Below, piece by piece: positions 7,504 to 15,498 of a DNA stretch of 22,009 nt; position 1 is the first letter of the stretch; each line of letters starts with the position of its first letter. The notes under the pieces are model-generated. The model searched no databases and had not been told where the DNA came from. It worked only from the letters and a program-made list of their open reading frames with translations. The DNA lies in contig DAOTXN010000046.1 in the NCBI GenBank assembly GCA_034435435.1, forward strand, positions 1 to 22,009. Reading direction: 5' to 3'. Both the position numbers and the translations under genes were made by a program. Origin of the DNA: DAOTXN01 sp034435435. GTDB lineage: Bacteria; Chloroflexota; Anaerolineae; S140-20.

Positions 7504-8349
7504 TTAGTGGGTTGTTGGTTCGACGACGATGACGGCCGGCACAGGCACCAGAGAGTCGATAGCGTCATCTTGGCCCTGAACCCACAGACCGGTTGAAGCG
7601 CCGCCATCGAGGTTGAGTGCGATGTCCAGATCCAGGTCCGATTCTGTCAGCCAGACGGCCAACTCGTGCAAGCTAAAACGGGGGTTCGGACTGGCGACAA
7701 AAACAATCCGTCCGCTTCGATCTTGCGCCACCGCGGTACGACGCGCAAGCTGGCCTGCGTCGGCGTCGGCGGGAAACCCCATCACGCCATCGGGCTTGAC
7801 CAACACCGGAAAGGACTGGACGGCCTGAGTCAATCGCTCGTCGAAGCGGTAAGGCCAGGTGCGCAACCAGCGCAGCGTCACGTGTCCATCGCCGTTGACC
7901 GCCAGCATGCCGGCGTAATCGTCGTAAGAGCGGCCCGAGGGGACGCCATCGCTGATGATCAACCCGGTGGCTTGCATCTCTGGGGTGAAATAGCCGGCGT
8001 TGGCAACGAGGATGGCGCTTGGCAAGGCCTGGGCCCATTCGCTCACCTGGCGCGGGTGTTGTGGCTCGTAAACGACGCGCACACGAACCCGAGCCGGCTC
8101 GAGCCGCGCCAACTGCAAACACTCGCGCCCGGCGCCGGTCACGACCCACACGCGCCGCCCTTCGACGCCGGGCGCTAGAGCGACCCAGCCGGTGTCGATC
8201 GGTTCAGGTGTGGTTGACGGCGCCTCGGTCACTGATGGGACAGGGGTTAGGGCAAGTGGGGTAGGAAAAGGGGCTAACGTTGGGGTGGGCGTGCATGACA
8301 CAACGCCAAATACCCAAATAATGGCGAGACAGATTCTCCGACCAGCCAT
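7504..8349 (-). CDS. Lipoprotein phosphodiester glycosidase (NAGPA domain)
   Basis: A 281-aa protein with a lipoprotein signal: hydrophobic stretch 8-18 and lipobox VVSC with C19 as the anchor. A Thr/Pro-rich linker (20-50) leads to a NAGPA-type domain (about 95-277, PF09992). Diagnostic parts are ANAGYF, GLIISDG, RRTAVAQDRSGRIVFV and NLDGGASTGLW near the C terminus. The family includes the lysosomal uncovering enzyme and bacterial exopolysaccharide and sporulation proteins. The bacterial substrate is usually a cell-surface glycan phosphodiester. ATG 8349 is preceded by AGGAG at 7 bases. It shares the region 8350-8460 with the divergently transcribed histidine kinase. Confidence 0.87.
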   Translation of the reverse strand: MAGRRICLAIIWVFGVVSCTPTPTLAPFPTPLALTPVPSVTEAPSTTPEPIDTGWVALAPGVEGRRVWVVTGAGRECLQLARLEPARVRVRVVYEPQHPRQVSEWAQALPSAILVANAGYFTPEMQATGLIISDGVPSGRSYDDYAGMLAVNGDGHVTLRWLRTWPYRFDERLTQAVQSFPVLVKPDGVMGFPADADAGQLARRTAVAQDRSGRIVFVASPNPRFSLHELAVWLTESDLDLDIALNLDGGASTGLWVQGQDDAIDSLVPVPAVIVVEPTTH

Positions 8350-8378
8350 AACGCGACTCCTGAGCCAAGCTAGACGAG

Positions 8379-8406
8379 ATTATAACAGGTGTCGCTTGTG
8401 AGGCAA
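8379..8406 (-). promoter_or_regulatory. Promoter of the glycosidase gene
   Basis: On the minus strand TTGCCT (8401-8406), 16 bases, TATAAT (8379-8384), giving a leader of about 25 bases. It lies in the spacer to the divergent histidine kinase, for which I found no equally good promoter. Confidence 0.65.
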
Positions 8407-8457
8407 GGCGAGGGATGCCGTCCGCCTGGACGCGAGTCCGAGATAGATGAGAAACCG

Positions 8458-9870
8458 ATGCATATAGATCGATCCAGTAGCACATTGAGTGTTGCCGCCG
8501 GAGCGGCTTTGGCGGGGACCATTTTGTTGGCCGTGGCTTCGGCCCTCTCGTCGGCCTACTGGCTGGCCTGGGTTCAGGTCGGACTGGCGGCAATGGGAAT
8601 AGCTTTGGCCTGGGCCACGTGGGTGGTGCACCGCGCCGAAGATCGGATTTTGACCCGCACAGCGCGGCAAGTACAAGAGGCTCTGACCGCGCAATCGCAC
8701 CGGCTGGAAGCTTTTCGCGCAATCGCCGCTGCCGGCGGGCAATCGCTGAACCTGCGCGAAGTGTTGGAACTGGGGCTGGAGAAGGTCTTGCAGGTCATGG
8801 GGCAAGAGGCCGCCGAGATTCATCTGCTCGACGACGACGACCGCAAGATGGTGACCAAAGCTTCCTTTGGCGAGCCAGAGGGCTTTTTGATGCGCCAGGA
8901 GGTCGTCGTCGTTGGCGAGTGTTTGTGCGGGCTGGCCGTGCTCAACAATGAACCCGTATTGGTGGCCGACACACAACACGACCCGCGCGTCACCCGCCTG
9001 GCATGCCGGCGCTTCGGTTTTTCGTCGGCGGCTTGTATCCCCTTGCGGGTAAAGGGCCATTCCATCGGCGTGCTGACCGTGCACGGGCGAAACCCGCACG
9101 ATTTCGACGCCGACGATACCGAATTGCTGGCTACGGTAGCCGACCAACTGGCAACAGCCATCGAAAACGCTCGCCTCTATGCCGAGATGGAAGCGCGCGT
9201 CGAGGCCTTGTCGCGCAAGCTGCAACACCTGGCCGTGGTCGAAGAGCGAGAACGCCTGAGCCGTGAGATGCACGACGGACTGGCCCAGACCTTGAGCCTG
9301 CTCAGTATGCAAGTTGGTCAGGCTCGTTCTTTGCTCCACAGCGGCGACGCTCAAGGCGTCGGCAACGAATTGCGTGAGATCAGCCGGGTCATCGACGCCG
9401 GCTACGAAGAGGTGCGCGAGGCCATTACCAGTCTGCGGTTGACCGCGCCGATGGGGCCTGGCTGGCTTGATTGGCTGCAAGACTATGTTTACGAGTTTGG
9501 CTTGCGGCATGATCTGTCCGCCGAATTGCAATTATCGCCAGACCAAGCGCCGGTGATTCTGCCGCCTTTTCAGGAAATCCATCTGACGCGCATTGTGCAA
9601 GAGGCGCTAAACAACGTGCGCAAACACGCTCAGGCCAGCCAGGTGCAGATGGCCCTGTTGCCCAACGGTAGCAAGCTGCGCTTGCGCATCGTCGATGATG
9701 GGCGCGGCTTTGACGTGGGCTGGGCGCAAAGTCGCCAAGGGCGCTACGGCCTATCTACCATGCGCGAGCGGGCCGAGCTTTTGGGAGGAAGCTTGCACGT
9801 GGAGAGCGTGCCGGGTAAGGGCACAACGATCATTGTGGAGATTGAACCAGATGGAACAGCTAAGGAATAA
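8458..9870 (+). CDS. NarL-type sensor histidine kinase with GAF domain
   Basis: A 470-aa kinase. Two N-terminal membrane helices lie at about 10-32 and 34-57. A GAF sensor follows (about 98-240), then a HisKA_3 dimerisation/phosphoacceptor region with EMHDGLAQTL (H272). The ATPase domain has its N box at EALNNVRKH (382-390), G1 at DDGRGF (413-418) and G2 at GRYGLSTMRERAELLGG. The signal sensed by the GAF domain is unknown. The start was set at ATG 8458 because the first membrane helix follows directly. A longer frame begins at GTG 8389 but would overlap the opposite promoter. The response-regulator gene follows within 14 bases and is almost certainly its partner. Confidence 0.9.
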   Translation: MHIDRSSSTLSVAAGAALAGTILLAVASALSSAYWLAWVQVGLAAMGIALAWATWVVHRAEDRILTRTARQVQEALTAQSHRLEAFRAIAAAGGQSLNLREVLELGLEKVLQVMGQEAAEIHLLDDDDRKMVTKASFGEPEGFLMRQEVVVVGECLCGLAVLNNEPVLVADTQHDPRVTRLACRRFGFSSAACIPLRVKGHSIGVLTVHGRNPHDFDADDTELLATVADQLATAIENARLYAEMEARVEALSRKLQHLAVVEERERLSREMHDGLAQTLSLLSMQVGQARSLLHSGDAQGVGNELREISRVIDAGYEEVREAITSLRLTAPMGPGWLDWLQDYVYEFGLRHDLSAELQLSPDQAPVILPPFQEIHLTRIVQEALNNVRKHAQASQVQMALLPNGSKLRLRIVDDGRGFDVGWAQSRQGRYGLSTMRERAELLGGSLHVESVPGKGTTIIVEIEPDGTAKE

Positions 9871-9883
9871 GGGCAGTAGACCC

Positions 9884-10546
9884 ATGGGGCCCACGCGCAT
9901 TTTACTGGTTGACGATCACGTCTTGTTTCGCAAAGGGATGGCGCGGCTCATTGATTCGCAGCCTGACTTTGAAGTCATAGCCGAGGCCGAAGACGGCTAC
10001 CAGGCGGTGCAATACACCCGGCGGCTCAAACCCGATCTGATCTTGATGGACATTCACATGCCCGAATGCGACGGGCACGAAGCCACGCGCCTCATCATCA
10101 ACGAATGGCCCGACGCACAGATCGTGATGCTCACGGTGTCGGACGACGACCAGGATTTGTTTACGGCTATTCGCAATGGCGCGTTGGGTTACCTGGTGAA
10201 AAAGATCGAGCCGGATGAGTTGTTTGCCCGCCTGCGCGGGGTGACGCAGGGAGAAGCGCCCCTCTCGCGTATCATGGCCGGGCGCATCTTGCGCGAATTC
10301 GCCCGCATCGGCACCGAAAGCCCGCCGCCCGACTCGACCCGCTCGCTCACACCCCGCGAGCGGCAGGTGTTGCGCCTGGTGTCCAAGGGGCTGACCAACA
10401 AGGAAATCGGCGCCCAACTACACATCGCCGAGAATACGGTCAAGAATCACCTGCGCAACATTTTGGAGAAACTGCACTTGCAGAATCGCGCCCAGGCCGC
10501 CGCCTACGCCGTGCGCGAAGGGCTGGTAGATAACGGTCGGGAGTAG
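9884..10546 (+). CDS. NarL/FixJ-type response regulator
   Basis: A 220-aa protein. The receiver domain (4-118) has acidic pair D10/D11, phosphoacceptor D56 (LILMDIHMP), T84 and K106. A LuxR-type helix-turn-helix lies at about 154-212 (LTPRERQVLRLVSKGLTNKE). It is the partner of the upstream GAF kinase. ATG 9884 gives the usual MxPTRILLVDD beginning. ATG 9851, in frame and overlapping the kinase end by 20 bases, has GGAG ten bases upstream and is also possible. The last 43 bases overlap the end of murE on the opposite strand. Confidence 0.9.
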   Translation: MGPTRILLVDDHVLFRKGMARLIDSQPDFEVIAEAEDGYQAVQYTRRLKPDLILMDIHMPECDGHEATRLIINEWPDAQIVMLTVSDDDQDLFTAIRNGALGYLVKKIEPDELFARLRGVTQGEAPLSRIMAGRILREFARIGTESPPPDSTRSLTPRERQVLRLVSKGLTNKEIGAQLHIAENTVKNHLRNILEKLHLQNRAQAAAYAVREGLVDNGRE

Positions 10547-12138
10547 CCGTCAGCGGTCGGCAGGGTATCCAGCGTTTCGCCGCGCAGCGCCCGGCGCAGC
10601 GCCTCCCGGTCGTCCCAGGGATATTCGGTCGCGCCGAAGCACATGCTCTGCTCGTGCCCCTTACCGCAGGCGATGAGCACGTCGCCGGGGCGGGCTAACT
10701 CTACCGCAAAGCGCAACGCCTGACCCCGGTCGGCCACGCGCCAGAAATCCAATCCTTCCCTGCGCCCCTCCGTTTCGCAGGCCATGGCGCTCTCGGCCAT
10801 GATGGTCTCTAGCGACTCGGTGCGCGGGTCTTCGGCGGTGATCACCGTCAGATCGGCCAGTTGCGCCGAAATGGTCCCCATCAGGCGACGTTTCTCCCGG
10901 TCGCGCAGGCCGGCGCAGCCCCACGCGGCGATGACCCGTCCCGCAGGACCAGTCAGTGTGCGCGCCGTTTCCAGCGCCCGGCGCAGGGCGTTGGGGGTGT
11001 GGGCAAAATCCACCAACGCCAGGAAGGGGTGTGAATCGTCGCTCACCCGCTCCATGCGACCCGGAATGCCCTGCAGCGCCGCCACCCCGGCCGCAATAGC
11101 TGGCGGCGCGACGCCCAACCCTAGCGCCGCCGTCGCCGCCGCCAACACGTTGTACACGTTGAACGCCCCGACGAGGGAAGTGGAGAGCGCGACAGAAACC
11201 GGGTTTTTCCGAAAAAAACCGGTTTCTGGAGCGTGCAGCGTAAAGCGTGTAGCGGCAGGGTCGTGAGCGATGTCATGTGCGGTCACATCGACCGGGCGCG
11301 CTAGCCCGTAACTCAAGACCCATTCGGGACCGAGGTCCAGCAATCGCTCGTAACTCGCGTCGTCAGCGTTGAGCACGGCCAGCCTGGGCGCACCGGGTTT
11401 GTGGGTCGCCTTTGCCAGTCCCTCGAACAAGCGCGCCTTGGCCGCAAAATAACGCTCCCAGTCGCCATGATAGTCCAGGTGCTCGTGGGTGATGTTGGTG
11501 ACGACGGCCACGTCGAACTCGCAGGCGCTGACGCGGCGTTGCTCCAGTCCGTGGGAGGTCGTCTCTAAAATCGCGTGCGTCGTACCGGCGGCGACCATTT
11601 GAGCCAGGAAGCGCTGCACGTCGGGGGCGTCGGGGGTGGTCACATGCAGGCCAGTGTCGTAGCTTTGGTTGCCGATGATCGCGTTGACGGTGCTGATCAT
11701 GCCCGTCTTGAATCCGGCAGCGCACAGGATGTGATAGAGCAAATTGACGGTGGTCGTCTTGCCGTCGGTGCCGGTGACGCCGATCATGGTCATGCGCCGG
11801 GCGGGGTAGTCGTGCCAGGCCGCCGACAACCAGGCCAGCGCCTCGCGTCCATCGCGCACGCGCAGATAAGGCACGGGTGCGCCGATTTCTGCTGCCGGGC
11901 GCTCGCCGACGATCACCGTCGCGCCGGCCATCACTGCGTCGGGAATAAAGGCGTGCCCATCGAAGGTGTCGCCGCTGCGGGCAACAAAGAGATGCCCCGG
12001 TTGAATCTGGCGCGAGTCGCCGCTGACGCCCGTCACACGCGCGTCAGGGATGGGCCAGGTGAGGAGGTCGGGAAGTTCGGCGATCAGTTCGGAGAGGGTT
12101 TTGCGGGCGGCGAATGACGCGGGCTGCGTCGGAGACAC
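10504..12138 (-). CDS. murE: UDP-MurNAc-tripeptide ligase MurE
   Basis: A 544-aa Mur ligase that adds the third amino acid to UDP-MurNAc-L-Ala-D-Glu in peptidoglycan synthesis. The ATP loop is GVTGTDGKTTT (120-130), the lysine for carbamylation is probably K234, and the third-domain signature GKGHE lies at 492-496. The specificity loop reads AEDPRTES (435-442) where meso-DAP enzymes have DNPR. Arg is kept but the two preceding residues differ, so DAP, ornithine and lysine cannot be separated by eye. The start is GTG 12138 with GGAGG nine bases upstream. Residues 304-316 are encoded by a 36-bp palindrome that looks inserted in frame. No other mur gene is nearby, so it lies outside the usual dcw cluster. 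Confidence 0.92.
   Translation of the reverse strand: MSPTQPASFAARKTLSELIAELPDLLTWPIPDARVTGVSGDSRQIQPGHLFVARSGDTFDGHAFIPDAVMAGATVIVGERPAAEIGAPVPYLRVRDGREALAWLSAAWHDYPARRMTMIGVTGTDGKTTTVNLLYHILCAAGFKTGMISTVNAIIGNQSYDTGLHVTTPDAPDVQRFLAQMVAAGTTHAILETTSHGLEQRRVSACEFDVAVVTNITHEHLDYHGDWERYFAAKARLFEGLAKATHKPGAPRLAVLNADDASYERLLDLGPEWVLSYGLARPVDVTAHDIAHDPAATRFTLHAPETGFFRKNPVSVALSTSLVGAFNVYNVLAAATAALGLGVAPPAIAAGVAALQGIPGRMERVSDDSHPFLALVDFAHTPNALRRALETARTLTGPAGRVIAAWGCAGLRDREKRRLMGTISAQLADLTVITAEDPRTESLETIMAESAMACETEGRREGLDFWRVADRGQALRFAVELARPGDVLIACGKGHEQSMCFGATEYPWDDREALRRALRGETLDTLPTADGYSRPLSTSPSRTA
11193..11228. repeat. 36-bp palindrome inside murE, read in frame
   Basis: CAGAAACCGG and CCGGTTTCTG form perfect 10-bp arms, and most of the 16 bases between them also pair (TTTTTC with GAAAAA). 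Its length is 12 codons. It encodes roughly ETGFFRKNPVS, which looks like an insertion between TRFTLHAP and ALSTSLVGAFNVYN, where other MurE proteins have a short loop. It resembles a dispersed REP-like unit that tolerates reading in coding sequence. Confidence 0.6.
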
Positions 12139-12185
12139 AGGCAGTTACCTCCGTTCGGCAAAGTCGAAAACTGGATCGAGAGATC

Positions 12186-12214
12186 ATTCTAGCACAGGCG
12201 AGAGTATATTTCAA
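12186..12214 (-). promoter_or_regulatory. Promoter of murE
   Basis: On the minus strand TTGAAA (12209-12214), 17 bases, TAGAAT (12186-12191), about 48 bases before the GTG start. Confidence 0.65.
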
Positions 12215-12265
12215 GTCTGAAATGAGCAGCGTTTCCGACCCACGTATCCGGGGCGGCAAACGCAC

Positions 12266-12293
12266 TTGCGGATTGCGCCGCTCCGTGTAAAAT
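12266..12293 (+). promoter_or_regulatory. Promoter of the glycosyltransferase gene
   Basis: TTGCGG (12266-12271), 16 bases, TAAAAT (12288-12293), then about 50 bases to ATG 12352. Together with the murE promoter it makes the 213-bp spacer a divergent control region. Confidence 0.55.
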
Positions 12294-12351
12294 GCTGGTT
12301 GGGTGCGAGTCGCCAAGTTGCTTCTGATTATTTAGGACGTACAAGAGCGCC

Positions 12352-13461
12352 ATGCGTGTTTTGATGCTTTCCAAAGCCTGTCTCGTCGGCGCGTACCAGC
12401 GCAAACTGGAAGAGATCGCCCGCCACGCCGACGTCGAATTGACGGTGGCCGTGCCGCCTCGTTGGCGCGACGAGCGCGGCGAAATTGTCCTGGAACGCGC
12501 CCACACCACCGGCTACGACCTGGTGGTCGAGCCGATGCGCTTTAACGGCAGCTTTCACACGCATTACTACCCGCGCCTGGGGCGGCTGATCAAGCACGTG
12601 CGCCCCGACCTGGTACACATTGACGAAGAGCCGTACAACTGGGCCACGGCGCACGCGATGTGGCTGGCCCGCCGCGCCGGAGCGCGCACGCTGTTTTTCT
12701 CCTGGCAAAACATCAACCGGCGTTATCCGCTCCCCTTTCGCCAGATCGAGCGCTATGTGTTGAGCCGCGCCGACGCGGCCATCGCCGGCAACCAGGCCGC
12801 GGCGCAGGTGTGGCGCGCCAAGGGCTACACCGGGCCGCTGGCCGTCGTCCCCCAGTTCGGCGTGGACCCGCAGATTTTCACACCCGGCGAGCGCAAAAAA
12901 GACTCGGGTCGCGGGTTTGTGATTGGCTTCGTGGGGCGGCTGGTGTACGAAAAAGGCGTGGACCTGTTGTTGGAAGCAGCGGCGGCGCTGCCGGGGATGT
13001 GGCGACTGGTTTACTGCGGCGGCGGGCCAGAGCGGGAGCGGTTGGCGCGCATGGCCCATGAGCTCAAGATCGGCGAGCGGGTGTTTTTCGACGACTGGAT
13101 CCCCTCGACGCAGATGCCGGCCTACTACCGGCAACTGGACGCGCTGGCCCTGCCCTCGCGCACGTTACCCAACTGGAAAGAGCAGTTCGGTCGGGTGCTG
13201 GTGGAGGCCATGGCGTGCGGCGTGCCGGTGGTCGGCTCGGACAGCGGGGAGATCCCCCACGTCATCGGCGAGGCCGGGCTGACCTTCCCGGAGAACGATG
13301 CCGCCGAGCTGCGCCGCCAACTGCTGCACTTGCAACAGCAGCCTGAGCTGCGCCACGAACTGAGTCAGAGGGGGCGCCAGCGGGTGTCAGAGTGCTATAC
13401 GCAGGCGCAGATTGCTGCACGGACGGCGGCAGTGTACCGGCAAATGATGGGTGAGACGTGA
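12352..13461 (+). CDS. GT4-family glycosyltransferase
   Basis: A 369-aa GT-B enzyme. The N-terminal Rossmann half starts MRVLMLSKACLVGAYQ. The C-terminal Glycos_transf_1 domain (about 185-345) has GRLVYEKGVD (195-204) and the retaining-enzyme EX7E pair, E277 and E285, in EQFGRVLVEAMACGVPVVG. It transfers a sugar from an NDP-sugar to a lipid or glycan. Donor and acceptor cannot be told. There is no membrane helix, so it is cytosolic or peripheral. ATG 12352 has a weak ribosome site. It stands alone between murE (divergent) and the GNAT gene (convergent, stops 17 bases apart), so a cell-envelope role is suggested only by murE beside it. Confidence 0.88.
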   Translation: MRVLMLSKACLVGAYQRKLEEIARHADVELTVAVPPRWRDERGEIVLERAHTTGYDLVVEPMRFNGSFHTHYYPRLGRLIKHVRPDLVHIDEEPYNWATAHAMWLARRAGARTLFFSWQNINRRYPLPFRQIERYVLSRADAAIAGNQAAAQVWRAKGYTGPLAVVPQFGVDPQIFTPGERKKDSGRGFVIGFVGRLVYEKGVDLLLEAAAALPGMWRLVYCGGGPERERLARMAHELKIGERVFFDDWIPSTQMPAYYRQLDALALPSRTLPNWKEQFGRVLVEAMACGVPVVGSDSGEIPHVIGEAGLTFPENDAAELRRQLLHLQQQPELRHELSQRGRQRVSECYTQAQIAARTAAVYRQMMGET

Positions 13462-13478
13462 CGCCAGGAGCAACGCGC

Positions 13479-14048
13479 CTAAACGAAATAGCGCACGATG
13501 GGACGCGTCTCTGAACGACGAGCCACCTCCACAAACCCCGCCTGGTGGTAGGCTGGGGCCAACCCGGTCCAGGCAAAGACGGCGGGCATCTCGTCGTTTT
13601 TCGGCTCGACCGGGTAGGCTTCGACGATTTTGGCCCCTTGTTTCTGGGCAAAGGTTACAGCGGCTTTTATTAGCTCGACAGAAACCCCCTGGCGGCGGAA
13701 CGGTTTGGCGATGAACAGACACACAATCGACCACACCGGCTGCTCGTCCACGCGCTTGAGGATGCGCGAGCGCTCCAAAACGGGATAGACCTCGCGCGGC
13801 CCGACCGAGCACCAGCCGGCCGGCTCGCCATCGGCGTAGGCCAGCAGGCCAGGAACCTGACCGGTGTCCACGATGGCTTTGAGCGCCTGCCGGTTGCCCT
13901 CGCCCTTTTGCGCGTCAAACTCGAACCTTTTCAAGCGCCAGTACATGCACCAGCAGCCGCCGGTCGCGCCGCGCGGACCGAATAGTTTTTCCAGGTCGGC
14001 CCACCGGTCGGGGGTGACGGGATACATTTCCAGGTCCACGTTATTCAT
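13479..14048 (-). CDS. GNAT-family N-acetyltransferase
   Basis: A 189-aa protein with a GNAT fold. The acetyl-CoA-binding motif A is FIAKPFRRQGVSVELIKAAV (R-R-Q-G-V-S in place of RxxGxA). The N-terminal GGCWCMYWRL is a feature of a little-studied GNAT subgroup. The substrate is unknown. It starts 7 bases after the stop of the RidA-Nudix gene, and its ribosome site AAGGA lies unusually close (2 bases) to ATG 14048. GTG 14039 would have better spacing. It is the last gene of the nucleotidyltransferase/RidA-Nudix/GNAT unit. Confidence 0.82.
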   Translation of the reverse strand: MNNVDLEMYPVTPDRWADLEKLFGPRGATGGCWCMYWRLKRFEFDAQKGEGNRQALKAIVDTGQVPGLLAYADGEPAGWCSVGPREVYPVLERSRILKRVDEQPVWSIVCLFIAKPFRRQGVSVELIKAAVTFAQKQGAKIVEAYPVEPKNDEMPAVFAWTGLAPAYHQAGFVEVARRSETRPIVRYFV

Positions 14049-14055
14049 CGTCCTT

Positions 14056-14883
14056 TCACCACTGCAACGCGATGCGTTTCTTTTCCGCTAATTCGATGCT
14101 GCGGCGCGTCCAGGGCGCTGCCTGCTGCGCAATTTCGTCCGGCGTCATCCACCGAATCGCGGCCACTTCGCGGGGGTCGGTGACGGTGGGTGCGCCGCCC
14201 GCATGGCGGCACAGGAACACCACGTCCACGACGGGGCTGCCGTCGGCGACAAAGGCGTGGCTCTCCACATAAACGATGTCGGCGACTGTGACATTTGTTT
14301 CTTCGCTAACCTCGCGCCGGACCGTTTCTTCGAGGACGTCGTCCGTCACTCCGGCGTCTTCGACCTTGCCGCCGGGCATGGCCAGTCCGCCGGGCATATA
14401 GGCGTCTTGCTCGCTGCGCACGATCATCAAGTAACGTCCGTCGTGATAGACGGCGGCCTCGACGTTGACGATGTACCACACGACGGAGGTCGGGGGCGTG
14501 GGACACACGGCATCTGCCTCGATCTCGACGAGCATTTCGGGCGCGATCAGCGATTTGACCTCGACCATGGTCGTGGCGGGCGGGTGCTGGCCGAAAAACT
14601 CTTGGTGCGCCCGGCCATATTCGGCCCAGCGGGAAATGTCGGTGACAAACATGCGGGTGCGCACCACGCAGTCCAGATCGGCCCCCAAATCGCGCAGGGC
14701 GCGCTGGATGATCTCGATGCACCGCCGGGTCTGCGTGTAGGCGTCACCCGGCGCGTACACGCCCCCGGCTTCGCTCACCGGCGCGGTGCCGGTGACGTAG
14801 ATGTGGTCGCCCGCGCGAATGGCGCGGCAATAGCCAACCTGGGTTTCCCAGGGCGCGCCGGAGAAAGTGCGTTGGTGTGACAT
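14056..14883 (-). CDS. RidA (YjgF)-Nudix fusion protein
   Basis: A 275-aa two-domain protein. Residues 1-127 are a RidA/YjgF/UK114 domain (HIYVTGTAPVSEAGGVYAPG, CVVRTRMFVTDISRW, ATTMVEVKSL). This family hydrolyses reactive enamines/imines or binds related metabolites. The Arg expected for the active deaminase lies in the VRTRMFV strand. Residues 134-273 are a Nudix domain with box GGKVEDAG...REVSEETNV, with 4 extra residues between the glycine and the catalytic REVSEE and Asn for the last Gly, so its activity may differ. ATG 14883 has GGAGG five bases upstream. It lies 22 bases after the nucleotidyltransferase gene and 7 bases before GNAT. Covalent linkage suggests the two domains act on one pathway. 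Confidence 0.85.
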   Translation of the reverse strand: MSHQRTFSGAPWETQVGYCRAIRAGDHIYVTGTAPVSEAGGVYAPGDAYTQTRRCIEIIQRALRDLGADLDCVVRTRMFVTDISRWAEYGRAHQEFFGQHPPATTMVEVKSLIAPEMLVEIEADAVCPTPPTSVVWYIVNVEAAVYHDGRYLMIVRSEQDAYMPGGLAMPGGKVEDAGVTDDVLEETVRREVSEETNVTVADIVYVESHAFVADGSPVVDVVFLCRHAGGAPTVTDPREVAAIRWMTPDEIAQQAAPWTRRSIELAEKKRIALQW

Positions 14884-14905
14884 TCGTTCCTCCAGTACCA
14901 CCTTT

Positions 14906-15340
14906 TCACTGATGCGTCCAGAGCTCATAAGGCGCTTGCTCCAACAACTGCCGCCGGCGGGCGCGTTCAAAAGGGGCCAGGTCGCCGGCGCGCCGCAAGA
15001 CATACAGCTCGTACTCGGCCAGCGCATCGGGGTCGCGGGCATACATACATTCGCCGGCCACCGCGTCTACGGCCAGAAAGGGATTGGCTTCAGGCAGAAC
15101 CACCAGGTCCACCCGCACCACGTCCCACAGGTCTTCCAGCGCGGCGGCCAGACGCACCTTGTCGCGCGCGCTCAATTGGCGGTTGCGTCGGGGCAGCACG
15201 GCCACGTCCACGTCAGAGGCGGCGTCTGTGTTCAGGTCGGCCTGCCCGCGTGCAAACGCCGCCACCTCGCTGGCGCGGCTGCCAAAAAGATAAATGGCGT
15301 TGAGACCAAAGCGCTCGGCCAGAGCCGTCAAATCGGACAT
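14906..15340 (-). CDS. Pol-beta-type nucleotidyltransferase-domain protein (MntA-like)
   Basis: A 144-aa protein with the minimal nucleotidyltransferase motif: GSR at 20-22, DVD at 43-45 (SDVDVAVL) and a third acid D78 (RVDLVVL). The gap between GSR and DVD is about 10 residues longer than the usual minimal enzymes. Such proteins pair with HEPN toxins as AMP-adding antitoxins, but no HEPN partner is next to it, so another role is likely. ATG 15340 fits the family start. The longer frame to 15385 would run over the promoter at 15376-15404. It is the first gene of the unit with RidA-Nudix and GNAT. Confidence 0.8.
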   Translation of the reverse strand: MSDLTALAERFGLNAIYLFGSRASEVAAFARGQADLNTDAASDVDVAVLPRRNRQLSARDKVRLAAALEDLWDVVRVDLVVLPEANPFLAVDAVAGECMYARDPDALAEYELYVLRRAGDLAPFERARRRQLLEQAPYELWTHQ

Positions 15341-15375
15341 GGTTTTTTCTTTGCGATGGATTGACTTGTGCTCAC

Positions 15376-15404
15376 ATTGTATCACACCCCGCCCCGCATA
15401 GCAA
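15376..15404 (-). promoter_or_regulatory. Promoter of the nucleotidyltransferase/RidA-Nudix/GNAT unit
   Basis: On the minus strand TTGCTA (15399-15404), 17 bases, TACAAT (15376-15381), about 30 bases before ATG 15340. It is divergent from the HIT promoter at 15446-15474. Confidence 0.65.
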
Positions 15405-15445
15405 CGACCCGTGACGCCAGACCACGTTTCCGGCCCCGGCCAAGA

Positions 15446-15474
15446 TTGCTCATCACATCATTTTGGAGTAGAAT
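15446..15474 (+). promoter_or_regulatory. Promoter of the HIT/acyl-CoA dehydrogenase genes
   Basis: TTGCTC (15446-15451), 17 bases, TAGAAT (15469-15474). Start near 15481 gives an 18-base leader to ATG 15499. Confidence 0.65.
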
Positions 15475-15498
15475 AGCGCACACCACTATCGGGATCGA

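Noticed and set aside
8380..9531. 383-aa minus-strand frame across the histidine kinase
   Set aside because: Shadow frame. The plus-strand frame has all kinase motifs, and the antisense product has none and no ribosome site.
12328..13134. 268-aa minus-strand frame across the glycosyltransferase
   Set aside because: Shadow of the GT4 gene, without recognisable motifs.
14906..15340. MntA antitoxin of a HEPN/MNT toxin-antitoxin pair
   Set aside because: No HEPN gene lies on either side. The neighbours are the divergent HIT gene and RidA-Nudix.
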